Of a DNA stretch of 64,000 nt, positions 8,238-17,336 are shown one piece after another. The position numbers were made by a program, and so were the translations under genes. The stretch is from Clostridium sp. TW13 (GTDB lineage Bacteria; Bacillota; Clostridia; Clostridiales; Clostridiaceae), in NCBI RefSeq assembly GCF_024345225.1, contig NZ_BROD01000001.1:2800362-2864361 (forward strand), written 5' to 3'. Each line of letters starts with the position of its first letter. Within the stretch, counting starts at the first letter, position 1. The notes below the pieces were generated by a model. It was not told the origin of the DNA. It saw only the letters and a program-made list of their open reading frames with translations, and did no database searches.

Positions 8238-9020
8238 ATGTCCTTACAAAATTTGCGTGATTATACCTTCAAAAATGGTATATTAACAATCAAGGTAAGT
8301 TCATTTGATGAATTTCAAGATATAATTGATTCTGATTATTTTAACACAAAAAATCAAAATTTTATCTATAGAGGTCAAGGAAATATTGACTGGCTTATAG
8401 AAACCTCTATCAATCGTATTATCAAAACTCCAGGATCATATAATCCACCAAATGTATTGCAATATCAGCTTGAAAACTTTAAGTATAGTATTAGAGGAAG
8501 AAGAGGGGCCAACCCAGAAGTTTATAGAAGTAATATAGAATGGTGGGCATTGGGACAACACTACGGTTTAGCTACTCCAATGCTTGATTTTAGTTATGCT
8601 CCTTATGTAGCAACCTTTTTTGCATACGAAGAAGATAGAACTTCTGATAGACTTGTGGCCTGCTTAAATTATAAATTGCTTCGAGACTTTTATGAATCAA
8701 ATCAAATAGATGAAAACCAAAGAATATTTATTCTAAAACCATTTATGGATGACAATCCTAGGCTTATTGCTCAAAGCGGCTTACTAGCATATATTCCATT
8801 AAATACTGATCTAGAGTCACTTATAGCTCAATATTTCCCTAATTGTAACGATCTTTGCTACTGTGATCCAGTATTAATTAAATTCCAATTGCCAAATACA
8901 GAGCGAGTTGAAGCATTAAAAACTCTTCAAAAAATGAATATAACTGATGCAACTATTTATCCAGATTTACAAGGTTCATCATTATATTGCAATATGAAAT
9001 TAAGAATAGCTGAATACTAA
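8238..9020 (+). CDS. FRG domain-containing protein
   Basis: A 260-residue protein with the FRG domain (PF08867), named for its Phe-Arg-Gly motif: here FIYRGQGNIDWLIETSINRI near residue 45. The domain core includes WWALGQHYGLATPMLDFSYAPYVATFFAY near 105-130. I take the ATG at 8238 rather than the upstream in-frame ATG at 8223 because GAGGAGG lies 6 bases before it, overlapping that upstream codon. The biochemical activity of FRG domains is not established; they occur in stand-alone proteins, in phage-defence-like loci and in toxin-like fusions. Its partner here may be the ArsR-like gene upstream. A terminator follows. Confidence 0.85.
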   Translation: MSLQNLRDYTFKNGILTIKVSSFDEFQDIIDSDYFNTKNQNFIYRGQGNIDWLIETSINRIIKTPGSYNPPNVLQYQLENFKYSIRGRRGANPEVYRSNIEWWALGQHYGLATPMLDFSYAPYVATFFAYEEDRTSDRLVACLNYKLLRDFYESNQIDENQRIFILKPFMDDNPRLIAQSGLLAYIPLNTDLESLIAQYFPNCNDLCYCDPVLIKFQLPNTERVEALKTLQKMNITDATIYPDLQGSSLYCNMKLRIAEY

Positions 9021-9067
9021 TATAAAACTCTAAGCAGTTATTAGTGTTTCAATAAAACCAAATATCA

Positions 9068-9104
9068 AAAAGAGGTATTAATTTTCTTAATACCTCTTTT
9101 TATT
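9068..9104. terminator. bidirectional terminator between FRG and YitT genes
   Basis: The stem AAAGAGGTATTAA / TTAATACCTCTTT with a TTTTC loop is flanked by A-runs and T-runs and lies between convergent genes ending at 9020 and 9108. Confidence 0.85.
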
Positions 9105-9107
9105 ATT

Positions 9108-9965
9108 TTAATGTATAGCCTTCTTAGTATACTTCTTCCCTGTGCCTTCAACGCTTGAAATTGTAATTAGTGCATCTTTATCAAATCCATGTACAATCTT
9201 TTTCAATTTTGCCACCTCAAGTCTTGATAAAACTACATATATTACGTTGGTCTTGCTTCCGCTATAAGCACCCTTTGCTTCTAACAAAGTAATTCCTCTA
9301 CCAAGCCTATCCATTATTGCTTCTGAAATATCTTTATGCTTCTCTGATACAATAATTACAGCCTTTGACTCATCAAGTCCTTCTACAGTTATATCTATTG
9401 TTTTAAAAGCTATAAAATAAGCAATTAAAGAATACATGGCTCTATCCCATCCAAATAGAAATCCTGAACTTCCTAAAATAAATAGATTAAAGAACATAAC
9501 TATTTCACCAATTGAAAAAATCGTTCTCTTTTCTAATATTATAGCTATAATTTCAGTTCCATCTAAAGAACCACCATTTCTTATAATTAGTCCTACACCT
9601 ACTCCCATAATAATTCCACCAAATATTGTTGCCAGAAGAATATCGTGAGTTACTCCTGGTACAGGATGAAGCAATGTTACTCCAATTGATAAGCATATTA
9701 CAGAAAACACAGTTGAAAGAGCAAAGGTCTTTCCAATTTGTTTATAACCTATGATAACAAAAGGCAAATTAAATATAAACGTAAATACTCCTAATGGAAT
9801 TTTCGTTAAATGGCTAGACATAATAGAGATACCAGTCATCCCTCCATCAATTATGTTGTTAGGAATTAAGAAAGTTTCAAGTCCTATTGATACTAAAATT
9901 GAACCAATTATCATAAATATGATTCTACTCACATTAAATAATGTGTCTTTTTGTTTATTTTTCAC
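9108..9965 (-). CDS. YitT family membrane protein
   Basis: A 285-residue protein of the YitT/DUF161 family: about five to six membrane segments in the first ~200 residues with the typical ETFLIPNNIIDGGMTGISIM and a glycine-rich repeat (GVGVGLIIRNGGSLDGTEI), then a soluble DUF2179 domain (KAVIIVSEKHKDISEAIMDR to the C-terminus). The function of the family is not settled; a transporter role has been suggested. The start is GTG at 9965-9963 behind AAGGGGGG. It follows the ABM monooxygenase gene leftward with a 20-base gap, so they may share a transcript. Confidence 0.9.
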   Translation of the reverse strand: MKNKQKDTLFNVSRIIFMIIGSILVSIGLETFLIPNNIIDGGMTGISIMSSHLTKIPLGVFTFIFNLPFVIIGYKQIGKTFALSTVFSVICLSIGVTLLHPVPGVTHDILLATIFGGIIMGVGVGLIIRNGGSLDGTEIIAIILEKRTIFSIGEIVMFFNLFILGSSGFLFGWDRAMYSLIAYFIAFKTIDITVEGLDESKAVIIVSEKHKDISEAIMDRLGRGITLLEAKGAYSGSKTNVIYVVLSRLEVAKLKKIVHGFDKDALITISSVEGTGKKYTKKAIH

Positions 9966-9985
9966 TTTAGGGCCCCCCTTCTTGA

Positions 9986-10288
9986 TTAATCCTTCTTTAT
10001 TTCTGAAACAGGAATATAGTTTACTTTTTCTCTTTCCTTGGCAAAATACTTTTCAACTTCATTCATCCATTTTTTAAAGTGATCTGTTTCCAAATGTTTA
10101 TTTAAATCTTCCTCAGACTTATACCCTTCATTAAGGATGAATATTGTTGGGTCATTCTGACATTGTAAAAAATCAAATGATTCAACTCCACTTTCTAATA
10201 AAGAACTCTTTTGGTTTTCAATAGTTGCATCTATAAATTTATTTATATAGTCTGGTTTTATATAAAAAGTCACATTTTTCAAAATCAT
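9986..10288 (-). CDS. antibiotic biosynthesis monooxygenase (ABM) domain protein
   Basis: A 100-residue single-domain protein of the ABM dimeric ferredoxin-like fold (PF03992, YgiN type). Supporting features are the N-terminal strand MILKNVTFYIKPDYINKFID, the helix, the central SGVESFDFLQCQNDPTIFIL, and the diagnostic LNKHLETDHFKKWM near residues 63-76. Such proteins act as cofactor-independent quinol or heme monooxygenases, or have no known activity. It starts behind GGATGGG. Confidence 0.8.
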   Translation of the reverse strand: MILKNVTFYIKPDYINKFIDATIENQKSSLLESGVESFDFLQCQNDPTIFILNEGYKSEEDLNKHLETDHFKKWMNEVEKYFAKEREKVNYIPVSEIKKD

Positions 10289-10447
10289 AATTTATTCCCA
10301 TCCTTTTTACAAATTTAACTTTATATTAATATTATTTTTCTATTCTTTACATAGTAACATTAATTATACTGAATTAACAGCTTATAAAAAGCATTGAGAT
10401 CTTATATTAAAAATTAATCTACATAATTCAATATTATTATATAAAAT

Positions 10448-10485
10448 AAGGAGAATGCCTAAATTAAAGCATTCTCCTTTTTAAA
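10448..10485. terminator. terminator downstream of chemoreceptor 1
   Basis: Stem AAGGAGAATGC / GCATTCTCCTT with a 10-base loop, immediately behind the leftward stop at 10491. The T-run is clean on the plus strand and weaker leftward (TTATTTTAT). Confidence 0.75.
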
Positions 10486-10490
10486 CTTAA

Positions 10491-12203
10491 CTAAATCTTA
10501 AACTTTTCAACTGCCTCATTAAGCTTTTGAGCAAACTCTGCTTGATTTTGAGCTGTTTCAGCCACTTGACCTAATGCTTGTGTAGTTTCATCCATGCTTT
10601 CTTTTATCATTTCTGCATGTTCACTAGATTTTTGAGCTGCTTCAGCCATATTTTGTACTGCATCATTTACTTGACCTACTGTAGCGGAAACTTGCTCTGA
10701 CATAGCAGCAATTTCTTCTGACATCTTACTTACAAAGTCAGAATCTGCATAATATTGTTTTCCTGTTCTTGCATAATCAGCAAGCTGAGCACGTATATCT
10801 TTGTCCAAAAATCCTAGCATATCATTTCCTGTACCTATACTATTGGCAAATGCCCTCTGAACTTCCACTATCATATCTTGAATTTTTTTAACTGCTTCTG
10901 AAGATTGTTCTGCAAGCATCCTAACTTCATCAGCTACAACTGCAAAACCCTTACCTTGCTCTCCTGCTCTTGCTGCCTCTATTGCTGCATTAAGTGCAAG
11001 TAAATTGGTTTGCTCTGATATACTTGCTATAGTATCTGCCATAACCAAAATATTATCTACAGCCTTACCATCTTCAATTGCTTTAAGCATCTTATTTTGC
11101 TTCTCATTAAATATTACTTCTGTTTCTTGCATTACTTTTTTAGTATTGCTTCTTACTTCTGTGGCTCTTTCTTTAGCCTGTACTGCATTGTTGCTTCCTT
11201 CCATAGCCTTTTGTGAAAGTTCATTAATACTTGAGTCAACTTCTTGAACAGATGCACTTATTTCCTCTGTTCCAGCACTTGATTCCTGCATATTTCCTGC
11301 AATTTTATTTACGGCTTCATCTATATTCATAGACTTAGATGTTAACTCTTGCACAGTGGCTGAAAGTTCTTCTGAAGAAGCACTCATATTTTGAGAACTT
11401 TCTAAAATTGTTTTAACAAGTTCCCTAATATTATCTTGTGCTTTAAATAGTGCAGCTCCAGTTTGTCCAAATTCATCTTTTCTTGTAATCTTATTTTCAT
11501 ATGATAAATCATAGCTTGCAAGTCTTTCACCAAATTGTCTTATTATTGCAAGAGAAGTATATATGTCTTTTGATAAAAATGTGCCTATAACAATAGCTAA
11601 CAAAAAGCCTATAATGGTGAATATTGTTATAAGTATATTTGATGATTTATATATAGAATTAATATTTTCATTTGCCTGCTTAGCAACATTTAAATTATTT
11701 GTTATTAACTGACTCAAACTCTCAAACATTGATTCAGTAACCCTAGTCATAGTTAAATATTGTGTCTCTGCATCTGTAAAATGACTATTGTTTACTGAAT
11801 CAATAACATTTTGTCTTAACATTCTAAATTGCTTTAAATCCGTCTTAAAAGTATCATATAATTTTTTTTCATCAGGATTAATACGCATTTTTTCAAATTC
11901 ATTTATATACTCATTATTTTCTTTTTGATTATTGTCAATATCCTTTAACAACTCATCTTTCTTAGTAGAATCTTTTACATATATTAGATACATCACATCA
12001 TTTTTAACCTCAGTCAAATTTTGTTTCATATCTGTTAAAATATAAACACTTCTAAGATTTTGGTTGTACATCATATGTGATTCCCTGTCCACATTTTTAA
12101 GCGAAATCATTCCAACTGTCCCCACAACAGCAATTACTACTGCAACAATTAAAAAAGCAGCTATCAATTTAACCCTTACCTTTAAATTTTTCAAGAAATT
12201 CAT
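10491..12203 (-). CDS. methyl-accepting chemotaxis protein (chemoreceptor 1)
   Basis: A 570-residue transmembrane chemoreceptor. Membrane segment 1 spans about residues 10-32 and segment 2 about 188-210, enclosing an extracellular four-helix-bundle-type sensor. A HAMP linker follows, then the cytoplasmic signalling coiled coil with the hairpin tip [20 protein letters not shown] and [17 protein letters not shown], which contacts CheW and CheA. A segment [20 protein letters not shown] in the descending helix is shared with the paralogue at 13886. The C-terminal ~70 residues carry methylation-type Gln/Glu pairs. Upstream is a possible SigD promoter at 12333-12359. Confidence 0.93.
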   Translation of the reverse strand: MNFLKNLKVRVKLIAAFLIVAVVIAVVGTVGMISLKNVDRESHMMYNQNLRSVYILTDMKQNLTEVKNDVMYLIYVKDSTKKDELLKDIDNNQKENNEYINEFEKMRINPDEKKLYDTFKTDLKQFRMLRQNVIDSVNNSHFTDAETQYLTMTRVTESMFESLSQLITNNLNVAKQANENINSIYKSSNILITIFTIIGFLLAIVIGTFLSKDIYTSLAIIRQFGERLASYDLSYENKITRKDEFGQTGAALFKAQDNIRELVKTILESSQNMSASSEELSATVQELTSKSMNIDEAVNKIAGNMQESSAGTEEISASVQEVDSSINELSQKAMEGSNNAVQAKERATEVRSNTKKVMQETEVIFNEKQNKMLKAIEDGKAVDNILVMADTIASISEQTNLLALNAAIEAARAGEQGKGFAVVADEVRMLAEQSSEAVKKIQDMIVEVQRAFANSIGTGNDMLGFLDKDIRAQLADYARTGKQYYADSDFVSKMSEEIAAMSEQVSATVGQVNDAVQNMAEAAQKSSEHAEMIKESMDETTQALGQVAETAQNQAEFAQKLNEAVEKFKI

Positions 12204-12332
12204 TTGTATTTCCTTCCTCTCATAAAATATATTTTTATACTTAAAAAATACATTTTTTCTATACTTTAAAGCATGAAAAAAATGAATGTTAAAACATATA
12301 TAATCTATAAATATTCAGTGTTCCTCGTTTTT

Positions 12333-12359
12333 TCATCGACATAATGTATGTCTAAATTA
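12333..12359 (-). promoter_or_regulatory. possible SigD (flagellar sigma) promoter of chemoreceptor 1
   Basis: Read leftward: TAAT, 15 bases, GTCGATGA. The known SigD consensus is TAAA-N15-GCCGATAA, so the -10 element matches 6 of 8 with exact spacing. It lies 130 bases upstream of the receptor start. Confidence 0.35.
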
Positions 12360-12436
12360 TACTATTAGACTTATTGTACCATATTTTTTATTTTACTTCA
12401 ATTTAAGTAATCTTTTAACACAGGATATATTTTCAT

Positions 12437-13600
12437 CTAATTAAAATTATTTTTAACTATGCTTCCATCGATTAATACAAGCTTAACCTTAGTCTGTATA
12501 TCTAATGGATTCCCATCAAATAAAACAATATCAGCGTCCTTTCCAACTTCAATGCTTCCTACTCTATCTGCAACCCCAATTATTTCAGCAGCATTTATTG
12601 TAATTGCCTTTAGCGCTTCTTCTTCTTTCATTCCATCTTTTACAGCATAAGCTGCTGCCATAGTTAAATGCTGTAGTGGAATAACAGGATGATCTGTCAT
12701 GATTGCTATCTTTATTCCTGCATTTGATAAGATGCCTGGTGTTTTAAAGCTTTTTTCTTTTAGTTCTACCTTGCTTCTATGTCCAAATGATGGTCCCACT
12801 ATAAGTGGTACATTTTCTTCCTTAAGTTCGTCCACAATAAGATGACCTTCTGTTACATGATCTAAGGTAATATTAACATCAAATTCTTTTGCAATTCTTA
12901 ACGCAGTAAATATATCATCAGCTCTATGCACATGAGCCTTTAAAGGTATCTCCTTGTTAACAACTGGAATCAACGCTTCCAATTTCAAATTAGTATCCGG
13001 AATTTTATCTGGATTTGATTCCCCAATTTTCTTTTTATTTATGTAATCCTTAGCTTTAATTAATGTTTCCCTTAAAAGTGCAGCTGTAGCCATTCTAGTT
13101 TTAGGAGCTTGCCCTTTTCCGCTATACACCCTCTTCGGATTCTCACCAAAGGCAACTTTAATAGCTGCAGGTGCTTTTAAAATCATATTATCAATTCTCT
13201 TTCCATAAGTTTTTATTACTGCAAACTGCCCACCAATAACATTCGCACTTCCTGGTCCTGTCATCACTGTAGTTATTCCTGCCCCATAAGCTTCCTTAAA
13301 ATTAACATCCATTGGATTAATTCCATCAATAGCTCTTAGCTCAGGTGTGACTGGACTGGAGGATTCATTAGCATCTGCACCTTCAAATCCAATAGAATCC
13401 TCTAACATTCCCAAATGGCAGTGTGCATCAATAATTCCTGGCATTACAACCATTCCTTCTGCCTCTATAATTTCTGCTCCTACAGGTTCATCTATTTTTT
13501 CTTGAACATCAATAATCTTTCCTCCATCAATTAAGATAGATCCTCTTTCATAAATCCTCCCTGCCATTGTGAGTATTTTTCCATTTCTAATCAATAACAT
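12437..13600 (-). CDS. amidohydrolase family metal-dependent hydrolase
   Basis: A 387-residue amidohydrolase (imidazolonepropionase/dihydroorotase superfamily). The N-terminal beta-sandwich (MLLIRNGKILTMAGRIYERG) is followed by the metal-binding motif DAHCHLG near residue 60. Further metal ligands are likely KAHVHRADD near 222, DHVTEGH near 243 and MTDHP near 302, and the family's C-terminal tail IGVADRVGSIEVGKDADIVL follows. It hydrolyses C-N bonds of an unknown cyclic amide or peptide-like substrate in the cytosol. Its position between two chemoreceptor genes may be coincidental. The start follows AAAAGGGGGAAGGA. Confidence 0.88.
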   Translation of the reverse strand: MLLIRNGKILTMAGRIYERGSILIDGGKIIDVQEKIDEPVGAEIIEAEGMVVMPGIIDAHCHLGMLEDSIGFEGADANESSSPVTPELRAIDGINPMDVNFKEAYGAGITTVMTGPGSANVIGGQFAVIKTYGKRIDNMILKAPAAIKVAFGENPKRVYSGKGQAPKTRMATAALLRETLIKAKDYINKKKIGESNPDKIPDTNLKLEALIPVVNKEIPLKAHVHRADDIFTALRIAKEFDVNITLDHVTEGHLIVDELKEENVPLIVGPSFGHRSKVELKEKSFKTPGILSNAGIKIAIMTDHPVIPLQHLTMAAAYAVKDGMKEEEALKAITINAAEIIGVADRVGSIEVGKDADIVLFDGNPLDIQTKVKLVLIDGSIVKNNFN

Positions 13601-13788
13601 TATTCCTTCCCCCTTTTATGATTTATCTTTAATTTCTTTTATACTTTAATATAATGATAACATTAATCTTCTACATTTAACCAAAAAATTATATCTTTTA
13701 TAGAAAATCCATTTTACAAATATACAATCTGCTATTTTCAAAAGTTATCACCAGATTGGACTTTATTGTAATTTCCTAGCAAAGAATA

Positions 13789-13862
13789 AAAGAGAACCTC
13801 CTTTAATTAACTGCCCCCCCTGTCTACTTGACAGAGGGGCAGTTCAAATTGGAGTTTCTCTT
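13789..13862. repeat. long interrupted hairpin downstream of chemoreceptor 2
   Basis: Inner stem AACTGCCCC..CTGTC / GACAG..GGGGCAGTT (13809-13844) inside an outer stem AAGAGAACCTCC / GGAGTTTCTCTT. It directly follows the leftward stop at 13886 but lacks a T-run after the inner stem on either strand, so it is either an atypical terminator or an mRNA-end structure. It is the only notable structure in 13601-13885. Confidence 0.55.
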
Positions 13863-13885
13863 AAATTTACTATTACAGTTAGATA

Positions 13886-15598
13886 TTAAATTTTAAATTT
13901 ATTTACTATTTCGTTAAGTTTCCCAGCAAGCTCTGCTTGACTTTGAGCTGTTTCTGCTACTTGTTCTAACGCTTGAGTAGTTTCGTTCATATGTTCTTTT
14001 ATTGACTCTGCCTCTTGAGTTACTTGTTGGGTTGCACCAGCCATATTTTGTATTGCTTCACTAACTTGCCCTATTGTTGCAGCAACCTCTTCTGACATAG
14101 CAGCAATCTCTTCTGATATTTTACTTACAAAATCAGAATCATCATAATATTGCTCGCCCGTTCTTGCATAATCAGCGAATTTAGTACGTACATCCTTATC
14201 CAAAAATCCTAATATATCATTTCCTGCACCTATACTATTTCCAAATGCCTTCTGAACTTCTACTATCATTTCTTGAATATTTTGTACTGCTTGTGAAGAT
14301 TGTTCTGCCAAAGTTCTAACTTCATCAGCTACAACTGCAAATCCCTTTCCTTGTTCACCCGCTCTTGCAGCTTCTATAGCTGCATTAAGAGCAAGTAAAT
14401 TAGTTTGTTCTGCTATATTTGCTATAGTATCTGCCATAACCAAGATATTATCTACAGCTTTACCGTCTTCAATTGCGCTAAACATCTTATTCTGTTTCTC
14501 ATTAATTATTTCTTCTGTTTCTTGTATTACTTTCTTAGTATCAGTTCTCACTCCACTTGCTCTTTCCTTAGCTTTCACTGCATTATTACTTCCAGCCATA
14601 GCTCTTTGTGAAAGTACATTAATGCTTGAATCAACTTCCTGAACAGATGCACTTATTTCCTCTGTTCCAGCACTTGATTCTTGCATATTTCCTGCAATTC
14701 TATTTACAGCTTCATCTATATTTACTGCTTTTGACGAAAGTTCCTGCACTGTTGCTGAAAGTTCCTCTGAAGATGCATTAATATGTTGTGAATTTTCAAG
14801 AATTGCTTTAACAAGTTCTCTCATATTGTCTTGAGCTCTAAATAAATATATTCCTGTCTGTCCAAATTCATCAGTTCTAGTTGATTTAAATTCATAAGAT
14901 AAATCATACTCTGCAAGCTTTTGGCCAAATAATTGTATTACTTTTAAAGGTGTATGTATATCATTAGCTAAAATTATTCCTATAGCAATTGCTAAAATAA
15001 ATCCTATCATAGTTAATATGGTTATAATAATATTAGAGTACTTATATATTCCATTAATACCCTCATCAGCTAGTTTTGCATTATTTAAATTTGTATCTAT
15101 TAGCTTGTCTAAACTAGCAAACATTGCTTCCTTAGCTTTTCCTAAGTCATTATATTTTGCATAAACCTCATTAATTTTCTTTTCATCAACCAAGCTAATA
15201 ATACTATCTTTTAAAACTCTATAAGACTCTAAATCACCATAGAAGGTATCAAATAACTTTTTCTCCTCATCTCCAATAGGAAATGTCTTCATCTCAGCTA
15301 TGTACTTATCATCCTCATCCTTATTATCTTGTATAACTTTTTTCAACTTTTCTCTAGAATTTGGTTCGGTTGTAAAAGCCAAAGAAATAACATTAACATT
15401 TACTTCTGTTAAATTTTGTTTCATATCTGTTAAATCATAAATAGTTCTCAAATTTTGTGCATACATCATATGAGAATTTTGATCAACCTTTTTAAGTGAT
15501 CTCATTCCTACTATACCTACCACAAGAATAAAAATCGCGACTATTGCAAATGCCGTTACTAACTTTACTCTTACTTTTACATTTTTAATCCAGTTCAT
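13886..15598 (-). CDS. methyl-accepting chemotaxis protein (chemoreceptor 2)
   Basis: A 570-residue chemoreceptor, the same length as and strongly similar to the protein at 10491, with identical architecture: two membrane segments around a helical sensor (about residues 33-187), HAMP, and a signalling domain with [20 protein letters not shown]. The cytoplasmic halves are nearly the same, while the sensor domains differ much more. That is the expected pattern for a duplicated receptor that has acquired a new ligand. It shares the extra segment around [20 protein letters not shown]. The start follows AGAGGGGG. Confidence 0.93.
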   Translation of the reverse strand: MNWIKNVKVRVKLVTAFAIVAIFILVVGIVGMRSLKKVDQNSHMMYAQNLRTIYDLTDMKQNLTEVNVNVISLAFTTEPNSREKLKKVIQDNKDEDDKYIAEMKTFPIGDEEKKLFDTFYGDLESYRVLKDSIISLVDEKKINEVYAKYNDLGKAKEAMFASLDKLIDTNLNNAKLADEGINGIYKYSNIIITILTMIGFILAIAIGIILANDIHTPLKVIQLFGQKLAEYDLSYEFKSTRTDEFGQTGIYLFRAQDNMRELVKAILENSQHINASSEELSATVQELSSKAVNIDEAVNRIAGNMQESSAGTEEISASVQEVDSSINVLSQRAMAGSNNAVKAKERASGVRTDTKKVIQETEEIINEKQNKMFSAIEDGKAVDNILVMADTIANIAEQTNLLALNAAIEAARAGEQGKGFAVVADEVRTLAEQSSQAVQNIQEMIVEVQKAFGNSIGAGNDILGFLDKDVRTKFADYARTGEQYYDDSDFVSKISEEIAAMSEEVAATIGQVSEAIQNMAGATQQVTQEAESIKEHMNETTQALEQVAETAQSQAELAGKLNEIVNKFKI

Positions 15599-15884
15599 TT
15601 TTTTCCCCCTCTAAATACTTTCTTCATAAGTGTATTGATATATTTTATATAAAATTAATTTATAATAATAAAAAGCATATTTTCTACCATCATACCAACA
15701 ACTAAGTTTTACAAATAATCTTATTTACTAAAAACTATTCTTTATAAGCGCCAATAGATTATAACACATTTTTTATTTAAATTCAATTTATTGTTATTTT
15801 TTCGGTATCCAATAACTATAATCATGAAATAATTGTCGAATATTGATTGTTTTTAGTCTTGCTTTTCACCCTTAAGTAAATATT

Positions 15885-15985
15885 TATCCTCCTTTGCTAC
15901 AGAAGGTATTAAATCACCAAACAACTTTCACATACTATTAATTTCAATTATTTTTTAAGATATATAGGAACATCAAAAAAATAGA
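15885..15985 (-). pseudogene. decayed fragment of an MFS transporter gene
   Basis: The stretch matches two separate parts of the intact MFS gene at 17337-18506, in the same order and orientation. GCTACAGAAGGTATT resembles 17527-17541, and the ~55 bases from 15923 (ending TTAAGATATATAGGAACA) resemble 17743-17795. About 195 bases between them are missing. No open frame remains. This looks like the remnant of a second copy of the transporter gene beside the present operon. Confidence 0.6.
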
Positions 15986-16078
15986 AGGCGACTATAGAGC
16001 CAGAGATTTTTTTACGCATCTGCCTTTTCGAACGGATGTGAGAAAAATTTGGCAGGCGAATATAATTTCTTTTTTTCT
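15984..16078 (+). ncRNA. candidate structured RNA with an H-type pseudoknot
   Basis: A GC-richer island in otherwise AT-rich intergenic DNA. Stem 1 pairs CGCATC (16015-16020) with GATGTG (16035-16040). The adjacent loop bases TGCC (16021-16024) pair with GGCA (16051-16054), separated by an A-rich linker, and a T-rich tract (CTTTTTTTCTTTTT) follows. A small GGC/GCC hairpin precedes it at 15987-16001. I do not recognise a known riboswitch class. The strand is chosen from the T-rich end only. Confidence 0.35.
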
Positions 16079-16160
16079 TTTTCCATACACAACCTAGTCA
16101 AATAACCTTTTTTATAAGTTGTCCATAAATTTGATTTTATTATAATATCCTAGAGAAAAA

Positions 16161-16200
16161 TAGTATCAAGTAGACATCTGCCTACTTGATACTAAAATAA
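16161..16200. terminator. terminator downstream of the MFS-TetR-GNAT operon
   Basis: Perfect 13-bp stem TAGTATCAAGTAG / CTACTTGATACTA with an 8-base loop, 12 bases behind the leftward GNAT stop at 16213. Confidence 0.7.
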
Positions 16201-16212
16201 ATATATATATTA

Positions 16213-16641
16213 TCAATATCCTTTTCTAAATCCTTTTACATCCTCTGTAAATCCAACACTTTCATAAAATTTATGGGCACCTTTTCTATGCCCTGATGAT
16301 ACTACTATTGAATAAACACAATTATTCTTTATTGCAAATTCATCAATTGCTTTCATTAATTCTTTGCCAATGCCCTTACCTCTCAATCCATCTTTTACAA
16401 TCACATCTTCTATTACTAGAAATCTGCCCCCATCTAAAGCTAAAACCATACAGCATATAGCAAGAGCTGATCCTACTATTCTATCATTATCTTTAGCTAC
16501 TAAAAGTAAGTATTTATCATCCTTTAATATCTCTTTATATATCTCAGTGGACTTTCCTATGGAATTTTCGTATGGTGTAAGTTCCTTATATAAATCTAAT
16601 AACTCATTCACATCTTCTAACTTTAACTTTTCAATAACCAC
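16213..16641 (-). CDS. GNAT family N-acetyltransferase
   Basis: A 142-residue acetyltransferase. Motif A with the acetyl-CoA-binding signature is VIVKDGLRGKGIGKELMKAI near residues 85-105 (R/Q-x-x-G-x-G/A). The C-terminal HRKGAHKFYESVGFTEDVKGFRK is typical of small single-domain GNATs. Start is GTG at 16641-16639 behind AGGGAGAG. It lies 13 bases behind the TetR gene, so it is the third gene of the MFS-TetR-GNAT operon. An efflux pump plus acetyltransferase suggests handling of a toxic amine or antibiotic, but the substrate is unknown. Confidence 0.88.
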   Translation of the reverse strand: MVIEKLKLEDVNELLDLYKELTPYENSIGKSTEIYKEILKDDKYLLLVAKDNDRIVGSALAICCMVLALDGGRFLVIEDVIVKDGLRGKGIGKELMKAIDEFAIKNNCVYSIVVSSGHRKGAHKFYESVGFTEDVKGFRKGY

Positions 16642-16654
16642 AATTTATCTCTCC

Positions 16655-17203
16655 CTATTTTATAATCCCATGTAATAATATTGACATTACTTGATTCATA
16701 GCTTCTTTCATTGTCATATCATTCTGACTTAAAAATTTATAATCTAAAAATGTATTACTAACACTTTCTAATATAGTACTAATAATAGATAATTGTATGT
16801 CTGGCTTTACTATGCCTTGGTCTATGGCTTCTTTTATTGTTTCTTTTATAAGATTTAATTTAAAATCTTTTAGTTGCTGAACTTTTTCCCACTGATCCTG
16901 GTAAAACTTATAAGCCTCATCAAGCACACTAATTGGGAGCTTATATTTATGATAAGAATATATTATTGAATTCAATTTTTCTTCTAAAGAATCTGCTTTT
17001 TTTATAGCTTCAATTGTATAATTCTTATCACTTTCTACTATTTCTCTGAAGTACTCAGCTATAATGTCATCCTTGCTATTAAAATACTTGTATATAGTTT
17101 TTTTACTAACCTTAATTTCTGCTGCAATTTCATCCATAGTAAATTTCCTTAATCCATACATCTGAATCTTTTCAGCAGCAACTTTCATTATTACATCTGT
17201 CAT
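16655..17203 (-). CDS. TetR/AcrR family transcriptional regulator
   Basis: A 182-residue repressor. The N-terminal helix-turn-helix is MKVAAEKIQMYGLRKFTMDEIA followed by KVSKKTIYKYFNSKDDIIAEYF, the classic TetR pattern; the rest is an all-helical ligand-binding and dimer domain. I take ATG 17203-17201 (MTDVIMK), since an upstream in-frame extension to 17284 would add 27 residues unlike the family and would cover a 17-bp palindrome. It is the middle gene of the MFS-TetR-GNAT operon and probably represses it through the inverted repeats at 18529-18558. Confidence 0.88.
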   Translation of the reverse strand: MTDVIMKVAAEKIQMYGLRKFTMDEIAAEIKVSKKTIYKYFNSKDDIIAEYFREIVESDKNYTIEAIKKADSLEEKLNSIIYSYHKYKLPISVLDEAYKFYQDQWEKVQQLKDFKLNLIKETIKEAIDQGIVKPDIQLSIISTILESVSNTFLDYKFLSQNDMTMKEAMNQVMSILLHGIIK

Positions 17204-17237
17204 TCCATCATCCCCATTTTTATTTACATTTACATAT

Positions 17238-17254
17238 ATCAAGTGAAACTTGAT
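17238..17254. promoter_or_regulatory. perfect 17-bp palindrome in front of the TetR gene
   Basis: ATCAAGTGAAACTTGAT, symmetrical about a GAA centre, 35 bases upstream of the repressor start. It may be a second operator. The same 17-mer also forms the terminal hairpin of the repeat element at 53028-53044, and a near copy lies at 18649, so it may instead be a remnant of that element. Confidence 0.4.
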
Positions 17255-17336
17255 AAATATTTGAATTCTTTTAGTTAACAACATATTTCATAGGAGTTAA
17301 TAGATAAGAGCAAAAATAAGTATAATCTCATTATAT

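Noticed and set aside
13758-13788. Short similarity of 13758-13788 with 16129-16160 (TATT-TAATWTCCTAG pattern)
   Set aside because: About 20 matching bases in AT-rich DNA, each near a hairpin; too short to call a repeat family.
15984-16078. Known riboswitch (c-di-GMP, preQ1, SAM-II, ZTP, guanidine classes) or T-box
   Set aside because: None of the conserved core strings I remember for these classes is present, so it is kept only as an unassigned structured candidate.
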